Below are positions 38,401-49,887 of a DNA stretch of 64,000 bases, piece after piece. The translations under genes were made by a program, and so were the position numbers. Source of the DNA: Owenia fusiformis (Eukaryota; Annelida; Polychaeta; Sabellida; Oweniidae); assembly GCA_903813345.2 (NCBI GenBank), contig CAIIXF020000010.1, positions 1,849,169-1,913,168 of the forward strand, given 5' to 3'. Within the stretch, counting starts at the first letter, position 1, and each line of letters starts with the position of its first letter. The notes beneath the pieces were generated by a model. That model searched no databases. It had not been told where the DNA came from and saw nothing but the letters and a program-made list of their open reading frames with translations.

Positions 38401-39112
38401 TGATGTAATGCTCAGGAGAATTGAAGGAATTCAGAGGGTCTTCTGTTTGCAATACATAACATTGTGTCTAAAAGAAAGTCCATTCCATAATAAATATTCT
38501 TCCATTATTACATTTACCCACCTCCCATTGCTCCTTAATGAATATAATAAAGATGTAAGTTGCATTATTTCTAAGACACAATGTTGTGTATGTGCAACAG
38601 AAGACAGTTAAGACCAAAGTTGAACTAGAAGATCTTACCTATAAAAAAGTCAACATGCAAATAGATGTCAAGATATCAGAGTTAAAGAAATTCTACAAAG
38701 TATTTTAGAGAATAAGTTGGGATTTAAGCTTAAAAGTGATATTGTGATTCTTCTATAGGTAAAATTGTGAAGAAATACATTGATTTGAAGATACGATTAC
38801 TATTAATTATTATAAATTAAAAAATAAAATCCTAATAAGGGCATGAACAGGAATAAAGAGCATAAAGTTAATGCCCAATATACTGAAGGATCTTTCTTTC
38901 TATCAAGTATACCAGTATACTTAAAATAAGAAAAACACACACCCAGTTTTATTTTGCATCAATTCCCTGTCCCACCTCCCCTTTCACTATATATCTATTT
39001 TAGACCCGATGGGAAGGGGGGGGGGCTGTATGTAAAGAGACTTGATGCAAAATTTGAACAATATGAGATGGTAAATGTACACTGAATCTATGAGAATTGC
39101 CTCTGAGATATA
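35480..39112. other. Gene-free AT-rich sequence around the 37901 MITE
   Basis: A slightly GC-richer patch at 37210-37340 has no coding structure. No other feature. Confidence 0.5.
37901..38080. mobile_element. MITE of the CAGTRAAACCTG family, copy 3
   Basis: Left end AAAACCTGTCTAATCCGAAC then ACC; the right end read inward is AGTAAAACCTTCATATCTGA then ACACT. The ends are more diverged from the other copies and carry CGAACACC in place of GTGGAACACC. Confidence 0.65.
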
Positions 39113-39188
39113 CAGGGTGTCCATAAAGTTTCTTTACAATTGCACAGACTTTGTATCATAATTGTAAAGAAACTTTATGGTCACCCTT
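39113..39188. mobile_element. 76-base mariner-type MITE
   Basis: CAGGGTGTCCATAAAGTTTC at the left and AAAGGGTGACCATAAAGTTT (read inward) at the right, with about 31 paired bases each, flanked by TA at 39111-39112 and 39189-39190. The CAGGGTGTCCATAAAGT end is typical of Tc1/mariner repeats. The whole element folds into one hairpin. Confidence 0.85.
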
Positions 39189-39415
39189 TATTTTTTGCTA
39201 CAAATTCCATAGAAGCAGTGTAGATGGACCGTTACTTTGAGATATTTAACTTACCTGATTGACTGTATGAAATCACTGATAGGTAAGTTGTAAGGATGCA
39301 CAGCACCCAATGTAACATATCACTGTTGAAATTCATTGTCTCTTTTTAATGAGGATTTTGTATCAAAATGTACTGCTGATCATATATATCAATGTTTGCC
39401 TTGTCATGTGTTATA

Positions 39416-39470
39416 TTGCTGATTGTGTATATACCTGTTGCTGATTGTGTATATACCTGTTGCTGATTGT
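39416..39470 (+). repeat. 22-base tandem repeat, 2.5 copies
   Basis: TTGCTGATTGTGTATATACC plus TG repeats twice perfectly, then partially. Confidence 0.95.
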
Positions 39471-40186
39471 TCATAAATGTCTTTATGTTAATTATTATGG
39501 ATTGTTCTCCCAATGAGGATTTTTCCTAATGAGTTTTTCTGTTTTATAAAGTTGGTTCCTAATGGCAGTGTCTCCAACCGCATTGTTTAATTTTCCATTT
39601 TCCCAATCACTTGAGCAATTGTATGATACCCTTTTAATTTGATCCTAAACAATTAGCTAATGTTTCTAAACAGCTGTATGTCCTTTCCTTTAATCACATA
39701 ATATCCGGATGAAATTGTTTACTGGCCTTTTTCCTTACTTGTCATACTGAACTTCTTTAGGCATTTCAGGATTAAAGCATGCTATTAATAAACTTTATCC
39801 TGTTACACGATATGGATTATAATACTGCTGTTATATTGTCAAGCATGTGGGCTTTGCTTGATTCAAATTCCGTGAAATTAGCACATTTTTATCAAATGTT
39901 TGTTGAGCTGCTTGATTTTGCATGCTGGGTCATTAATCACGTCATTGATCTTAATCTGACTCCGGTCTGTCCACACTTAGAATCGCCAAGCTTTGTTGTT
40001 TGACCAACGTTATTTTTATTCTTGATCTGATTGGGCTTTCATAGAAACCCAGTGATTAATTTCTTTGTCCAATCCAGTGTATCATTTAGTCATCATCCAT
40101 GGAGACTTATGATGTTGTCATCCTTTTTGTTGTTTCAAACTGAAAAACATAAGAGGGTTGGTTTAATGTCAAATGATATTATGTGT

Positions 40187-40462
40187 CAGGGGCGTAGCCA
40201 GCTTTCAGTCAGGGGGGGTGCGATCGCCGAAAATTTTTCAGTTTTCGGTCAGGGGGGGTGCGATTTTGCCATAAGTAACACAAAAAATTAAGATTTCTTT
40301 TGAATTTTACAAAAATTGATGCAACTTCCTTCAAAATTGAGCTAGAAGCTTCAAATAAAAAGTATTTTAAAGCTCTTTTCTACCTCTATCCAATGGTCAT
40401 ATTTTCAAAGGTTATGGGGGGGGGGTGCGATCGCACCCATCGCACCCCCCCTGGCTACGCCC
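40187..40462. mobile_element. MITE with GGGGCGTAGCCAG ends and 6-base target duplication
   Basis: The ends are CAGGGGCGTAGCCAG and CTGGCTACGCCC, flanked by ATGTGT on both sides (40181-40186, 40463-40468). Subterminal TCAGGGGGGGTGCGAT occurs twice on the left. A matching GGTGCGATCGCACC / CGCACCCCCCC block lies on the right. Similar ends are common in marine invertebrate genomes (from memory). There is no transposase inside. CpG and G-run content contrasts with the AT-rich surroundings. Confidence 0.8.
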
Positions 40463-40468
40463 ATGTGT

Positions 40469-43400
40469 GTTGAGCTATTTACCCACCCTGTTCTACACTG
40501 ATTGAGTTTCATAGACATATACCCCCATATTCTGTCTATTGTATGTAAAGTGATATTTTACACACATAATTTAAATAAATCTAAAACATCGCCATTCTCA
40601 AGCCTAGATGTTAGTCTTTACATCTAGCAATGTCCAGCTATGTTTTACTGGTATAACAACTTGTTATGACTAGCCCTTGTTTTTTGGTGATTCAAATTGC
40701 AGAAATTACAAATGTGTAAATTATACCAACAATACTTGAAATCTAGTTATTTTTTATTCTTTTTCTGTGTATCCTGGATTGTCCAGCTATGTTTCACTGA
40801 TATGACCACTTGGTCTTGGTCAAGTGGTCTCCCGTGAATTTGCTAATATCTTTTGAGTGTTTTTCTCAGTGGTTTGCGGCTGAGCTGCTATTTGATTGGC
40901 CTTCTGTTTGATGCTATCAGTTCTACCCCCCTGGCTGTTGAGTCTCCCACCCCCTATGCTCAGAAATTACCTGTCCCTTTACCCAACTGAGCATGTCCCC
41001 GTGGAACAATATAAATTCATCAATTAACCTATTGTTTACAAGTGTAGTTATCTTTACAATTTAAGTACATGTGTTTAATTGGATGGGGTGTTTGTTTTTC
41101 ATATACCTCTACTGTATAATTAAAATTGTCTCATTTGGATAACTTGTATCATTTATTTCTCTTGGTATTAATATACGTGTTGTTCATAACTCTTATTAAA
41201 ATACCGGAATAATTGAAGTTCACGTTTAAGTGTATTAACGCTCAATTATTCTTACTAAACTGCTAAATGTCATAAACATGTTTCATGGTATTCACCTAAC
41301 AACAAAGTGCCCCTAAATCCTTGTTAATACATATTCTAAATCTTTGACCTGGATTTGATTTAGTTAACTTCTCTAAATCCACTGATTTTCCTTTTAGGGG
41401 TTCCAAATAATCGATGTTAGCAAATCACCTGGAACTGCATGATAATTCACAAAGTAAATCTTAAATCTAGAAGCTAAAGATTTAATACAAACTTTCCTTT
41501 AAATCCTGATCTCCCCAGAGGGGGGCTGGCCATATGAAAATTATACTTTTGATTGCAATTTGTATTTATTCTAAATAAGTGACACATTCTCAAAATAGTC
41601 GAGAGTTGTGCAAATTCCCAATGGACTTAAAGTAAGATTTATGGATCAGAGTATATATGTGTATTTATGTTAATATGATTTACTGAAAAGTCACTTGTGG
41701 TACTCATTATATTTATTTAACCTATGACACTGAAATAATTAGCTAATATAAGATTTTATTAACTACAATCATTTTCAATAATTCCCATGGCCCATATTAT
41801 ATATATATGTAATGGGACCATGATTTACCCATATCTTAAAGGCTCAAATCAGAGCCCTGTGTGTGTGTCCCATAGAATATAATAAATCTGTATTACTATT
41901 TTATATATGATTTAAAGTTACTGTATATTTCAGTTTCCTTGTGGTTTACTTTTTGTCATCAAAGTTTTACAGAAAATTGGCAAGGTGTGCATTATGTTTA
42001 TATTAGCATTTGTAATTTTCTCACTTGGTACAGAATTTATCATTGCTAATGATAGGGTTGTTTGTGAGAAACTCCACGAGGGCATACAACCTGCAACGTA
42101 GCATTGAGAGGCAAATAAGCTAATGACAGCCTTCATATTGTCAGCTTTGATATATCAAACAATTTCCAGACGTTTAGACTTGAAAAATATAAATCCCACT
42201 TTTATGCATTCCGAGCATTTGTGAAATAGAATGAGAATTAAGAATATTGTATGAATGATGATTTTTAAATGACTATATTCTGAACTTGTTAACTTAACAT
42301 TTTATACTTTGTATATATTGTACCTTATGTTTTTGGAGGTAATCCTATCTAGTTAGACCTAAATTTTTGTTTTAAAGCTGCTATGAATTCTTATACATCA
42401 CAAAGATAAGAGGTTCCACTCTCCATATAATCTGTATATATCACGTTTATATATTCTGTATACCCTTTAATTTATAAAATAAGAAATTTTACTTGTCTTT
42501 ACCGTCATTGGATCCTCTGCTTATAGGACATGATTGACTTTCTTCAGCATAAATCACCGGAGCCTAAGTGAGGTCATTTTGGACCAATTTTAAGTATTGT
42601 TTCTAGCTTAAACACTTTTACTCCCTGTCTCTTAAGCTGTATTTATGACTATAATGACCCTCTCAAACCAAAGCATAATCTTTTCTTGTAGTAATGAACT
42701 CATTTGTTTGTGATGTTGTTTTGAGATTTTCTCAATAAAGAATTATACATCATGAATAATCAATTGTATTTATATAAAACACGAACTCCTTGAAAGTTGT
42801 AAAAAATATATTGATTTTAGAAAAAGTAAAAACAACAGAAGGTAAATTAATCCATACACCTTCATGTAGGGTCGTGTTTGGAGTATTGATGGTCCATTAC
42901 CTCCTCTGCTGGAAATCACCTGAGCTTATTGGCCAAAGAAATAGAGAAATTAAGTAAGATTTTGAATTGGGGAAAAAACCTTAAAAACTCATTAATTATA
43001 GTCGTGACTGTATCAAATAAAAGGAGAAACCAAAGTGGAACCTAAGTATTTGAACCTGATGATTTTTACGAACACAATTAGGTTCAGACTAAATATTTAT
43101 CTTGGTTTCAAATCAGTTTTAATCTTAGTAAGTGGAGAGTAATGTTTGAGTAAGAAAAACAGTTACTTACATCACAAAGGTGCTTTGAAATAGAATCTCA
43201 GAATGAAATGTAAATATTTAAGTTTTTGGAAGTCTTTTGGGAAATTGCTGCTTATATGGTGTTGGTGCACTTTACAAATTAACGAGGAGATCAGGATCTT
43301 TGATATAAAAAGGATCTCTGATATAAGCAATCATTGTTATGCTCTGAAGTATGATGAGATTAGAAAGCAAACAATCAAAGTATAATTCTATCAAATCTCA

Positions 43401-44035
43401 ATTGCCAATTTGCTGGTCTTACCTTTTTATATATTGGGAATTAACTCCAGACTAAACTTATTCAGCTTAATTACTTTTGAATCTAACTGAGGTAACTTAC
43501 ACTAAGATCATACATGTATTGCATTAATAAATTAGTCTTAATTAATTTACCTTTACGTAAAAATAATCTTTTGCTCATTTTTAATACTCAAGAAAGCATA
43601 AATCTGACGACAGTTAAAAAATAATCAATTTTGGTAGGAAAATGGATTTGAATGAAGGGGGGGGGGGGGTTACTTATATTTAGCTGTTCTGTATCTGGAA
43701 ATCCATGCTATAAATGGACAATTTTAGCTAAGGGAACATAAAAGGGACACGTCAATGAGAGTTAGCAGTATTGGTGTCTCATTCTATTTCAGTATTCAAT
43801 TTCTGGCTTCTTTAATAATTTAGTGAATCAAATTGACCGGGAACATTAGAGTCATCCACCCCCTTGTGATCAATAAAAACATTATCTACCAATAAATGTA
43901 ATGATATTTCCCTGCCTCATCAGACTTTTTTATAGAATATGGTTTTGTAAGGCAGTGTTAAGGAAGGCAGGGGCCATTTTTATTGTTGTTCAAAATTCAC
44001 TTTTCAGCATTTAGTAGCTTTGGAAAGAGTAATCT
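40469..44035. other. Gene-free AT-rich sequence
   Basis: Pyrimidine-rich patches at 40920-40990 and the G run at 43657. No exon recognised. Confidence 0.5.
43657..43669 (+). repeat. G homopolymer (13)
   Basis: A run of 13 G in AT-rich sequence, likely polymorphic. Similar C runs lie at 49178-49190 and 52432-52442. Confidence 0.95.
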
Positions 44036-44385
44036 GGCCCCGGGGAGGGGGGGGGGGGTACTCCCATATATTGGCTATATGGGGACGTGCCGCTAAAGTG
44101 AGTCACTTTTTTTGCCGAAAAATCCCTAGATGTGGGTCCTATTTTGAAGAAAAAAACCTAGATATGGGTCCCATTTTGATGAAAAATCCCTAGAACTGGG
44201 TCTACTTTTTGAAAAATCCTCAAACTGGGTACTGTTTTTGAAGGGAAGTTCGTCTTGTATTTTTTAAAATTACCTTGAAGTGGGTCTATTTTTGAAAGAA
44301 AAACCCTAGATGTGGGTTGATATTTTGAGTCTCAGCTGCACCCCCTGTATAAAAATTTGACCAGTACCCAATCCCTCTCCTTATG
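44036..44385 (+). repeat. Dispersed repeat with GGTACTCCC head and internal ~32-base units
   Basis: It begins CCCCCGGGGAGGG, a 12-G run and GGTACTCCCATATA. Then come about five to six diverged units of the form CCCTAGAxxTGGGTCxxxTTTTGAAGAAAAA. It ends near CACCCCCTGTATAAAAATTTG. I recall this architecture as a repeat of marine invertebrate genomes; it has no coding frame. Confidence 0.65.
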
Positions 44386-44554
44386 ATGACCTGTTAGACA
44401 TTTTTGGACCAATCAGAGAGTAAGGAATATGACAGTGATATAATAATGTACAATATTCAAATTAGAAAAAACAAGAACAAAAAGTGGGAAAATATCTAAC
44501 ATTTGTATACTAGGTCTCCCTTGATAGAGTTCTCATTTTCTGGACATTTTAGTA

Positions 44555-44806
44555 CAGTGAAACCTGTAAAGTGGAACTCCTCTGGAAGTGGAACACCTCT
44601 GGAAGTGGAACACCTCTTTTTGTAGAATGCTGTATCAAGACAAACTGACTTTATGTAAACCTCTATAAGTGGAACACTTCTGTTTGTGGAACACTTTTCA
44701 GAGTCCCAAGACCAACTCCCTTGAATGAACCTCTGATAATTGAAACCTCCCAAATGGAATACTTTTAAGAGGTACGAAAGGTGTTCCACTTATGCAGGTT
44801 TAGCTG
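44555..44806. mobile_element. MITE of the CAGTRAAACCTG/GTGGAACACC family, copy 4
   Basis: Ends CAGTGAAACCTGTAAAGTGG and, read inward, CAGCTAAACCTGCATAAGTG, flanked by TA on both sides (44553-44554, 44807-44808). GTGGAACACCTCT-like motifs occur about five times inside. It is the longest of the four copies at 252 bases. An open frame across it on the minus strand simply reads the repeat. Confidence 0.85.
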
Positions 44807-44808
44807 TA

Positions 44809-47800
44809 TATGCTTAGGCATGACCCCATGTCAACATAAAACATATCTGTGCTAGAATTAATTGTCCCACCAGTTATAATTGTCTCACAGGAACAGGAAT
44901 TAGCAGTCCCATAAGAATCCTGAATTAACATGACAAAGGCATATGGCTGCTAATCGGGTTAAAATGAGTTTAATTAACTGACTCATCTTTCCCTTGCTGT
45001 CCATTTTGCGTGTGAAGATCGCAAAAATGTCACATTACATTTTTTTTTTTTTATCGATTATTTATTAGAGGAATGGTGCTTTCCAGCAATATACTAAAAA
45101 TATCTTTAGACGTTTTTTTTATTCTAAAAGCCTAACTGTTCAGATAATTATAGTCCTTCCAAACCTACTTTAATGTATCAATTGTATGCCGTCTGTCTCG
45201 TGTGATAAATGATGATTCTAAATTATACGTTTGAGCTTTTTACAATGTGTAACTGTGCTTCAATTTCACAAGTTTTTTTACTTGTAATTTCCCTATAATT
45301 ATTTTTATATAAATTTTTATTTTAACTTGTGTTGAAGGGTTCCGATAAGCTTCCCGTATAAAATGAAAATCTCCCTTTTATAAATGTGTGACGATCTATA
45401 CTGTACCAATGTTATATAAAAGATAGAGGTGTTGACACAACGACCTCGAGCCTTTGAAGCCTTGAGTATTATTCCGGGATTGAGCCTTTTATACTAAATG
45501 GTGAGCAACACCAGAAACGAGCGTTCGATTTGCTAAACGATATGCGTCACCCTTTAACACTAAAGGTTGATTGAGAGTGTTTGGCATATATCTCTATAAT
45601 ATGTTCATGGTTTTATTAAATACACTTTTATGTATACATGTACAAGGCACATCCCAATTTTCTATATTCAAAAAGTCTCTGCAAGATTTTTGGCGCAAAT
45701 GACAAATTCTGCAAAAACAATTTGGCATTAATAACAAAAAATATTCTGTATGGCACTTTAAGTCTTTGTAAATGTGATGTTGTTCATTAAAATATGCCAC
45801 CAAGTATCCAGTTTTGCACGGTGTAATACCAAAATATATCAATAGCAAAATTGAAAAATATTACCTGGGACCAATTATTGATACAATAATTTTAGAATTG
45901 CATGCCATTCCCAGGAAATAATGGCCGATTATATTTTATTTTATATAGATGCTCATGCTATTGTACAATAGAAATGATTATCAACAAATTTTGATTAATT
46001 TTTAGATTAGTAGTTGTCTATATCCCAGGGATAAATTAATGATGTAATCATTTGGGAAATTCAGCTTTATATCTTGAAGCTTATTTCAATATTCATACAT
46101 GAACATTAGCTCCCAAACAAAGGAGGTTGATGTGTAGAGGATCATGGGATTTTGTTAACCAATCAGAGGTGACTATTTCCAAGATATAAGAGTATAAACT
46201 TTTCCTTGATTCTCATAAATCCAGGACACATACGAGAGAAAAATTATAGAGAACCTATTCTATATGTTAATACATTACTCCAAAATGGTACCGCATCTAG
46301 CATTGCCCCGGAGAGTGAAAAAGTTTAGATTTTAAAGAAGTTAGTGAACTTCATTATATCCCATATATTTCTATAGGATACAACTTTAGACTTCTCTGGA
46401 GGTCACCTGGAAAGATTATATACTGGCACAATAAACTTTGAAAGTACTGTTGACTGAGGCTACATATATATAACAGATATATAAACAATATTAAAAAGTG
46501 TGTGTTGATCACATCATAAGTGCCTGAAGAGCATAACCACAAGTGCAATAAAGTGCCAGATATATCTAAATTATTGATGGCTTACCTTGAATAGATGAGC
46601 GGATTATCCTAAATGTGTAAATCATCTGCATTTTTAATGGACATGAACATATATAGACATTTATAATTTATATTTAGGCCAATAGAACATGCAAGAAAAT
46701 GGAAGGAGTTGTTATTGATATGACGAATGTAAAATATGTACTTTTAACAGGAATGTTATCGATCAATGCATGAACAATAAAAATTTCAAGTTAAGTTCTA
46801 TTCTTCAAACTGTTATCATCAGTTGTATGACTAAAGTCGAAAGAGTGAGCCACAATATTAAAGTGTAAATTGATCCTGATGTTCATACAGTGTTATTTAA
46901 TTCTAATTATTTTTGATGTTTTATAAAGTATGCATCAGTTCAACCACTTCAGTCAAAAGAGTAAGCCACAATAGTTAAGATTCAATAAATCATGCAATCG
47001 TGTGCTGTAACTTAGTTCTGTCCTAAATTAATGCGTCATATTTGTGTTGTATCATATGGCGTCTGTAATTGATTCAATAATATCTCTATGATATATCAAA
47101 GTATCACATTTTTTATCTTAATTTGATATTATTGAAACCCAATTTGATATTGATATTTCCATATTCCAATAACACGCAAGATTGAATGTCTATGATGAAA
47201 AAGTTAATGCTAGTTCTTCATTTGATCTAATTGGTCCAACACATTTCGAATCAATACAACGTCATTGGATGAAGATGCACATAAAACAACAATTAGTTAC
47301 TAATATAAGGCAAAATATGGCCAAAATGATTAGTGTAGTAATGTGTAAATTATTACAAGTAATACAGCTATTTTCAGCATTTAATATCCTTTGAGGAACT
47401 TTGGAATTGTACACATATAAATCAAAAATAACTTTCACAAAAAATCCTGATACATACACATATATACACGAACAAGTCATTATACTATAAACTTTAGAAT
47501 ACACACTTACTATGTAGTTCTTACATGATAAGATAATCGACTCGGGTCCCCATTAGCTATTACCTGCAGTATCCGATAATCTGTTTGAAACACACAACAC
47601 TAATCGAACTTATTGACGCTATGGTATTTTATCCATTGACCTGTTGAAAAATTCTTGGTGCAAACTTCGTGATAAAAAACAACAATAGTATGTTTATTGT
47701 AAATACATGATGAATAGGTTAATAGAGCAGGTGGGAACAATAGAATTATAACGACCTTAACTTTATGGGTTCAATTGAGCTTTATTGAGAATAACATCGA

Positions 47801-49539
47801 ATATTTTGATATTTTTTGTAAGATTTTATCGTTGATCCAGTTTCATTTATTGTCTTAAAGTTTCATTTTAATGTCTAATCCCATCAGAGGTATTCGAAGG
47901 GAGGGGGTACATCTGTATATTATATTACTTTATATGGGGTATATATTAGAATGGAGAGGATGCATCTGTTATTACTTCATATGGGGGTAGGGTGGTAGGG
48001 TCACATATTGATAGTCCTACTTCTCTAATATTCAATAAATTGGTGCACTTCTGTGATTGAATTGAACTCAGCTATTCTTGCACTTAAAGGGGCACAGTCT
48101 GTAACTCTGAAACATTATAACAGCCTGTAGTTTACACAATCAATAGACTTTGATATCAACCTTTTTTCTGCAAAAACTAAAGTTTAAAATGGTGAAGGGG
48201 TGCATGCACACCTTATGTCGCTTAAAGGCAGTTTATTGCCTTCTTACAGGTATATGTTAACAGATTCTTTCAAACTATGATTTTACATGTACATTTATTT
48301 TATAAATTAATTTTAATGTAAGAGATATATGAAATATCCCCGGGGATCCACATTCGTTCAGTGTAAAATAGTACTCTGGACGGAAGTTCGCTGGGAGTCT
48401 CGAATTATGAATTAATTAAGAAAAAATTTTAATCTGGTGTATTTTAGGATCATAGTCAGACTGAGCCCCTTTAGCGTGTTTTCTTTGATTGGATGTGTTC
48501 TTCTAAAATACATTCCATCTAAACAGCAGTTCATTGAGTTTAGTTACCCTGGGGCTGTAACGAAAATCCAACTATTGAAATGGTTTGATCTGTCAACCCG
48601 AGTTCCTCCTATTGGTATACCTGGTCTCACGCAATGTTACATGATATACACTCCCCAAAAGAGTTTGACAATCTGGTTCCTCATTGTGGAATCCACAGTA
48701 CTATCCCTTGCATTATTAGATAAAGAGGGACTATGGTAAATCAGAATGCTGATTCCACATTTGACCAAATGTGAATCCAGTTAGCTTTTAAAAAGTCATC
48801 AGTTGTAAACTTGTCAATCTTATATTATTGAAGAAAAACTCAACATAAACATACTTTAACAGGCTATCTTATTAAAAAAAACTCAATAAAAGATATATAC
48901 GAGAAATATATTTCGTATATGAAAGATGGAGTTGCTATACTTTTTGAGGGAAGAGTACCACCCTGTAAGGGATGTCTATCTGTGTAATTTATTGCGACTC
49001 CAAAGAGATTTATGATATTTTATCACATGAATCTTTAATAAAGACTACATCATCAATGGAGTTAGAGTTGTCCCAACTCATAGTGTCTTAATACTGAATC
49101 AGCCTAGATGAGCTGTGTTCATTTTTACTCTGTGATTGAACTTTACTAGTATAGTTTGAAGTAAAGTGTCTATCACGCCCCCCCCCCCCCTCATCCACCA
49201 AAAAGGTATGACATTGACAATTGAACATTAAGTATGGTTTATTCGCCCTCATGCAAAGAAAGGCATCATGAATGCCTAGATTTGCCAGACTGGCCAAATT
49301 GCAACTAATTTTTTCAAACCCATTGTCAAGAGACAACAGTGGTTGCTATTTGTATTGACCCAACTGCCTGAAACAAAAATAATTTCAGGGATCTTTGATG
49401 GACTCTTCTCATGATAATCTAATCTTAAATGTGTAATTATGATTCCCCATATAGCTAAAGGGGATACGTTAGATCTAAAAAGATATTGTTTATGCCAAAT
49501 AACTCACATCCAATAAATATATGTTCACCCACAACTTAT
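44809..49539. other. Gene-free sequence with low-complexity patches
   Basis: A GC-richer patch at 45420-45550 and degenerate G-rich ATATGGGG-like direct repeats at 47895-48005. An open frame of 100 codons at 48437-48739 has no recognisable domain or splice signals. Confidence 0.5.
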
Positions 49540-49885
49540 GTTAATAGAAACTAGATTTCCATGTTAATAGAAACTGGAGATTTTCATATAAATAGAAACT
49601 AGATATTTTTATGTAAATAGAAACTAGTGATTTTCATGTTAATAGAAACTAGAGATTTACATGTTAAAAGAAACTAGAGATTTACATGTTAATAGAAACT
49701 AGAGATTTACATGTTAATAGAAACTAGAGATTTACATGTTAATAGAAACTAGAGATTTACATGTTAATAGAAACTAGAGATTTACATGTTAATAGAAACT
49801 AGAGGTTTACATGTTAATAGAAACTAGAGATTTACATGTTAATAGAAACTAGAGGTTTACATGTTAATAGAAACTAGATATTTTT
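49540..49885 (+). repeat. 25-base minisatellite, 14 copies
   Basis: The unit is GTTAATAGAAACTAGAGATT plus TACAT. The central copies are nearly identical and the outer ones are diverged (for example ACTGGAGATTTTCAT), as expected when unequal crossing-over homogenises the middle. Confidence 0.97.
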
Positions 49886-49887
49886 AC

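Noticed and set aside
44496-44789. 97-codon minus-strand frame with repeated Cys-Ser-Thr-(Asn/Ser)-Arg-(Ser/Gly)-Val-Pro-Leu
   Set aside because: It reads through the internal GTGGAACACC repeats of the 44555 MITE and is not a gene.
48437-48739. 100-codon plus-strand frame
   Set aside because: No domain, no repeats and no splice context, with amino-acid composition as expected from AT-rich noise.
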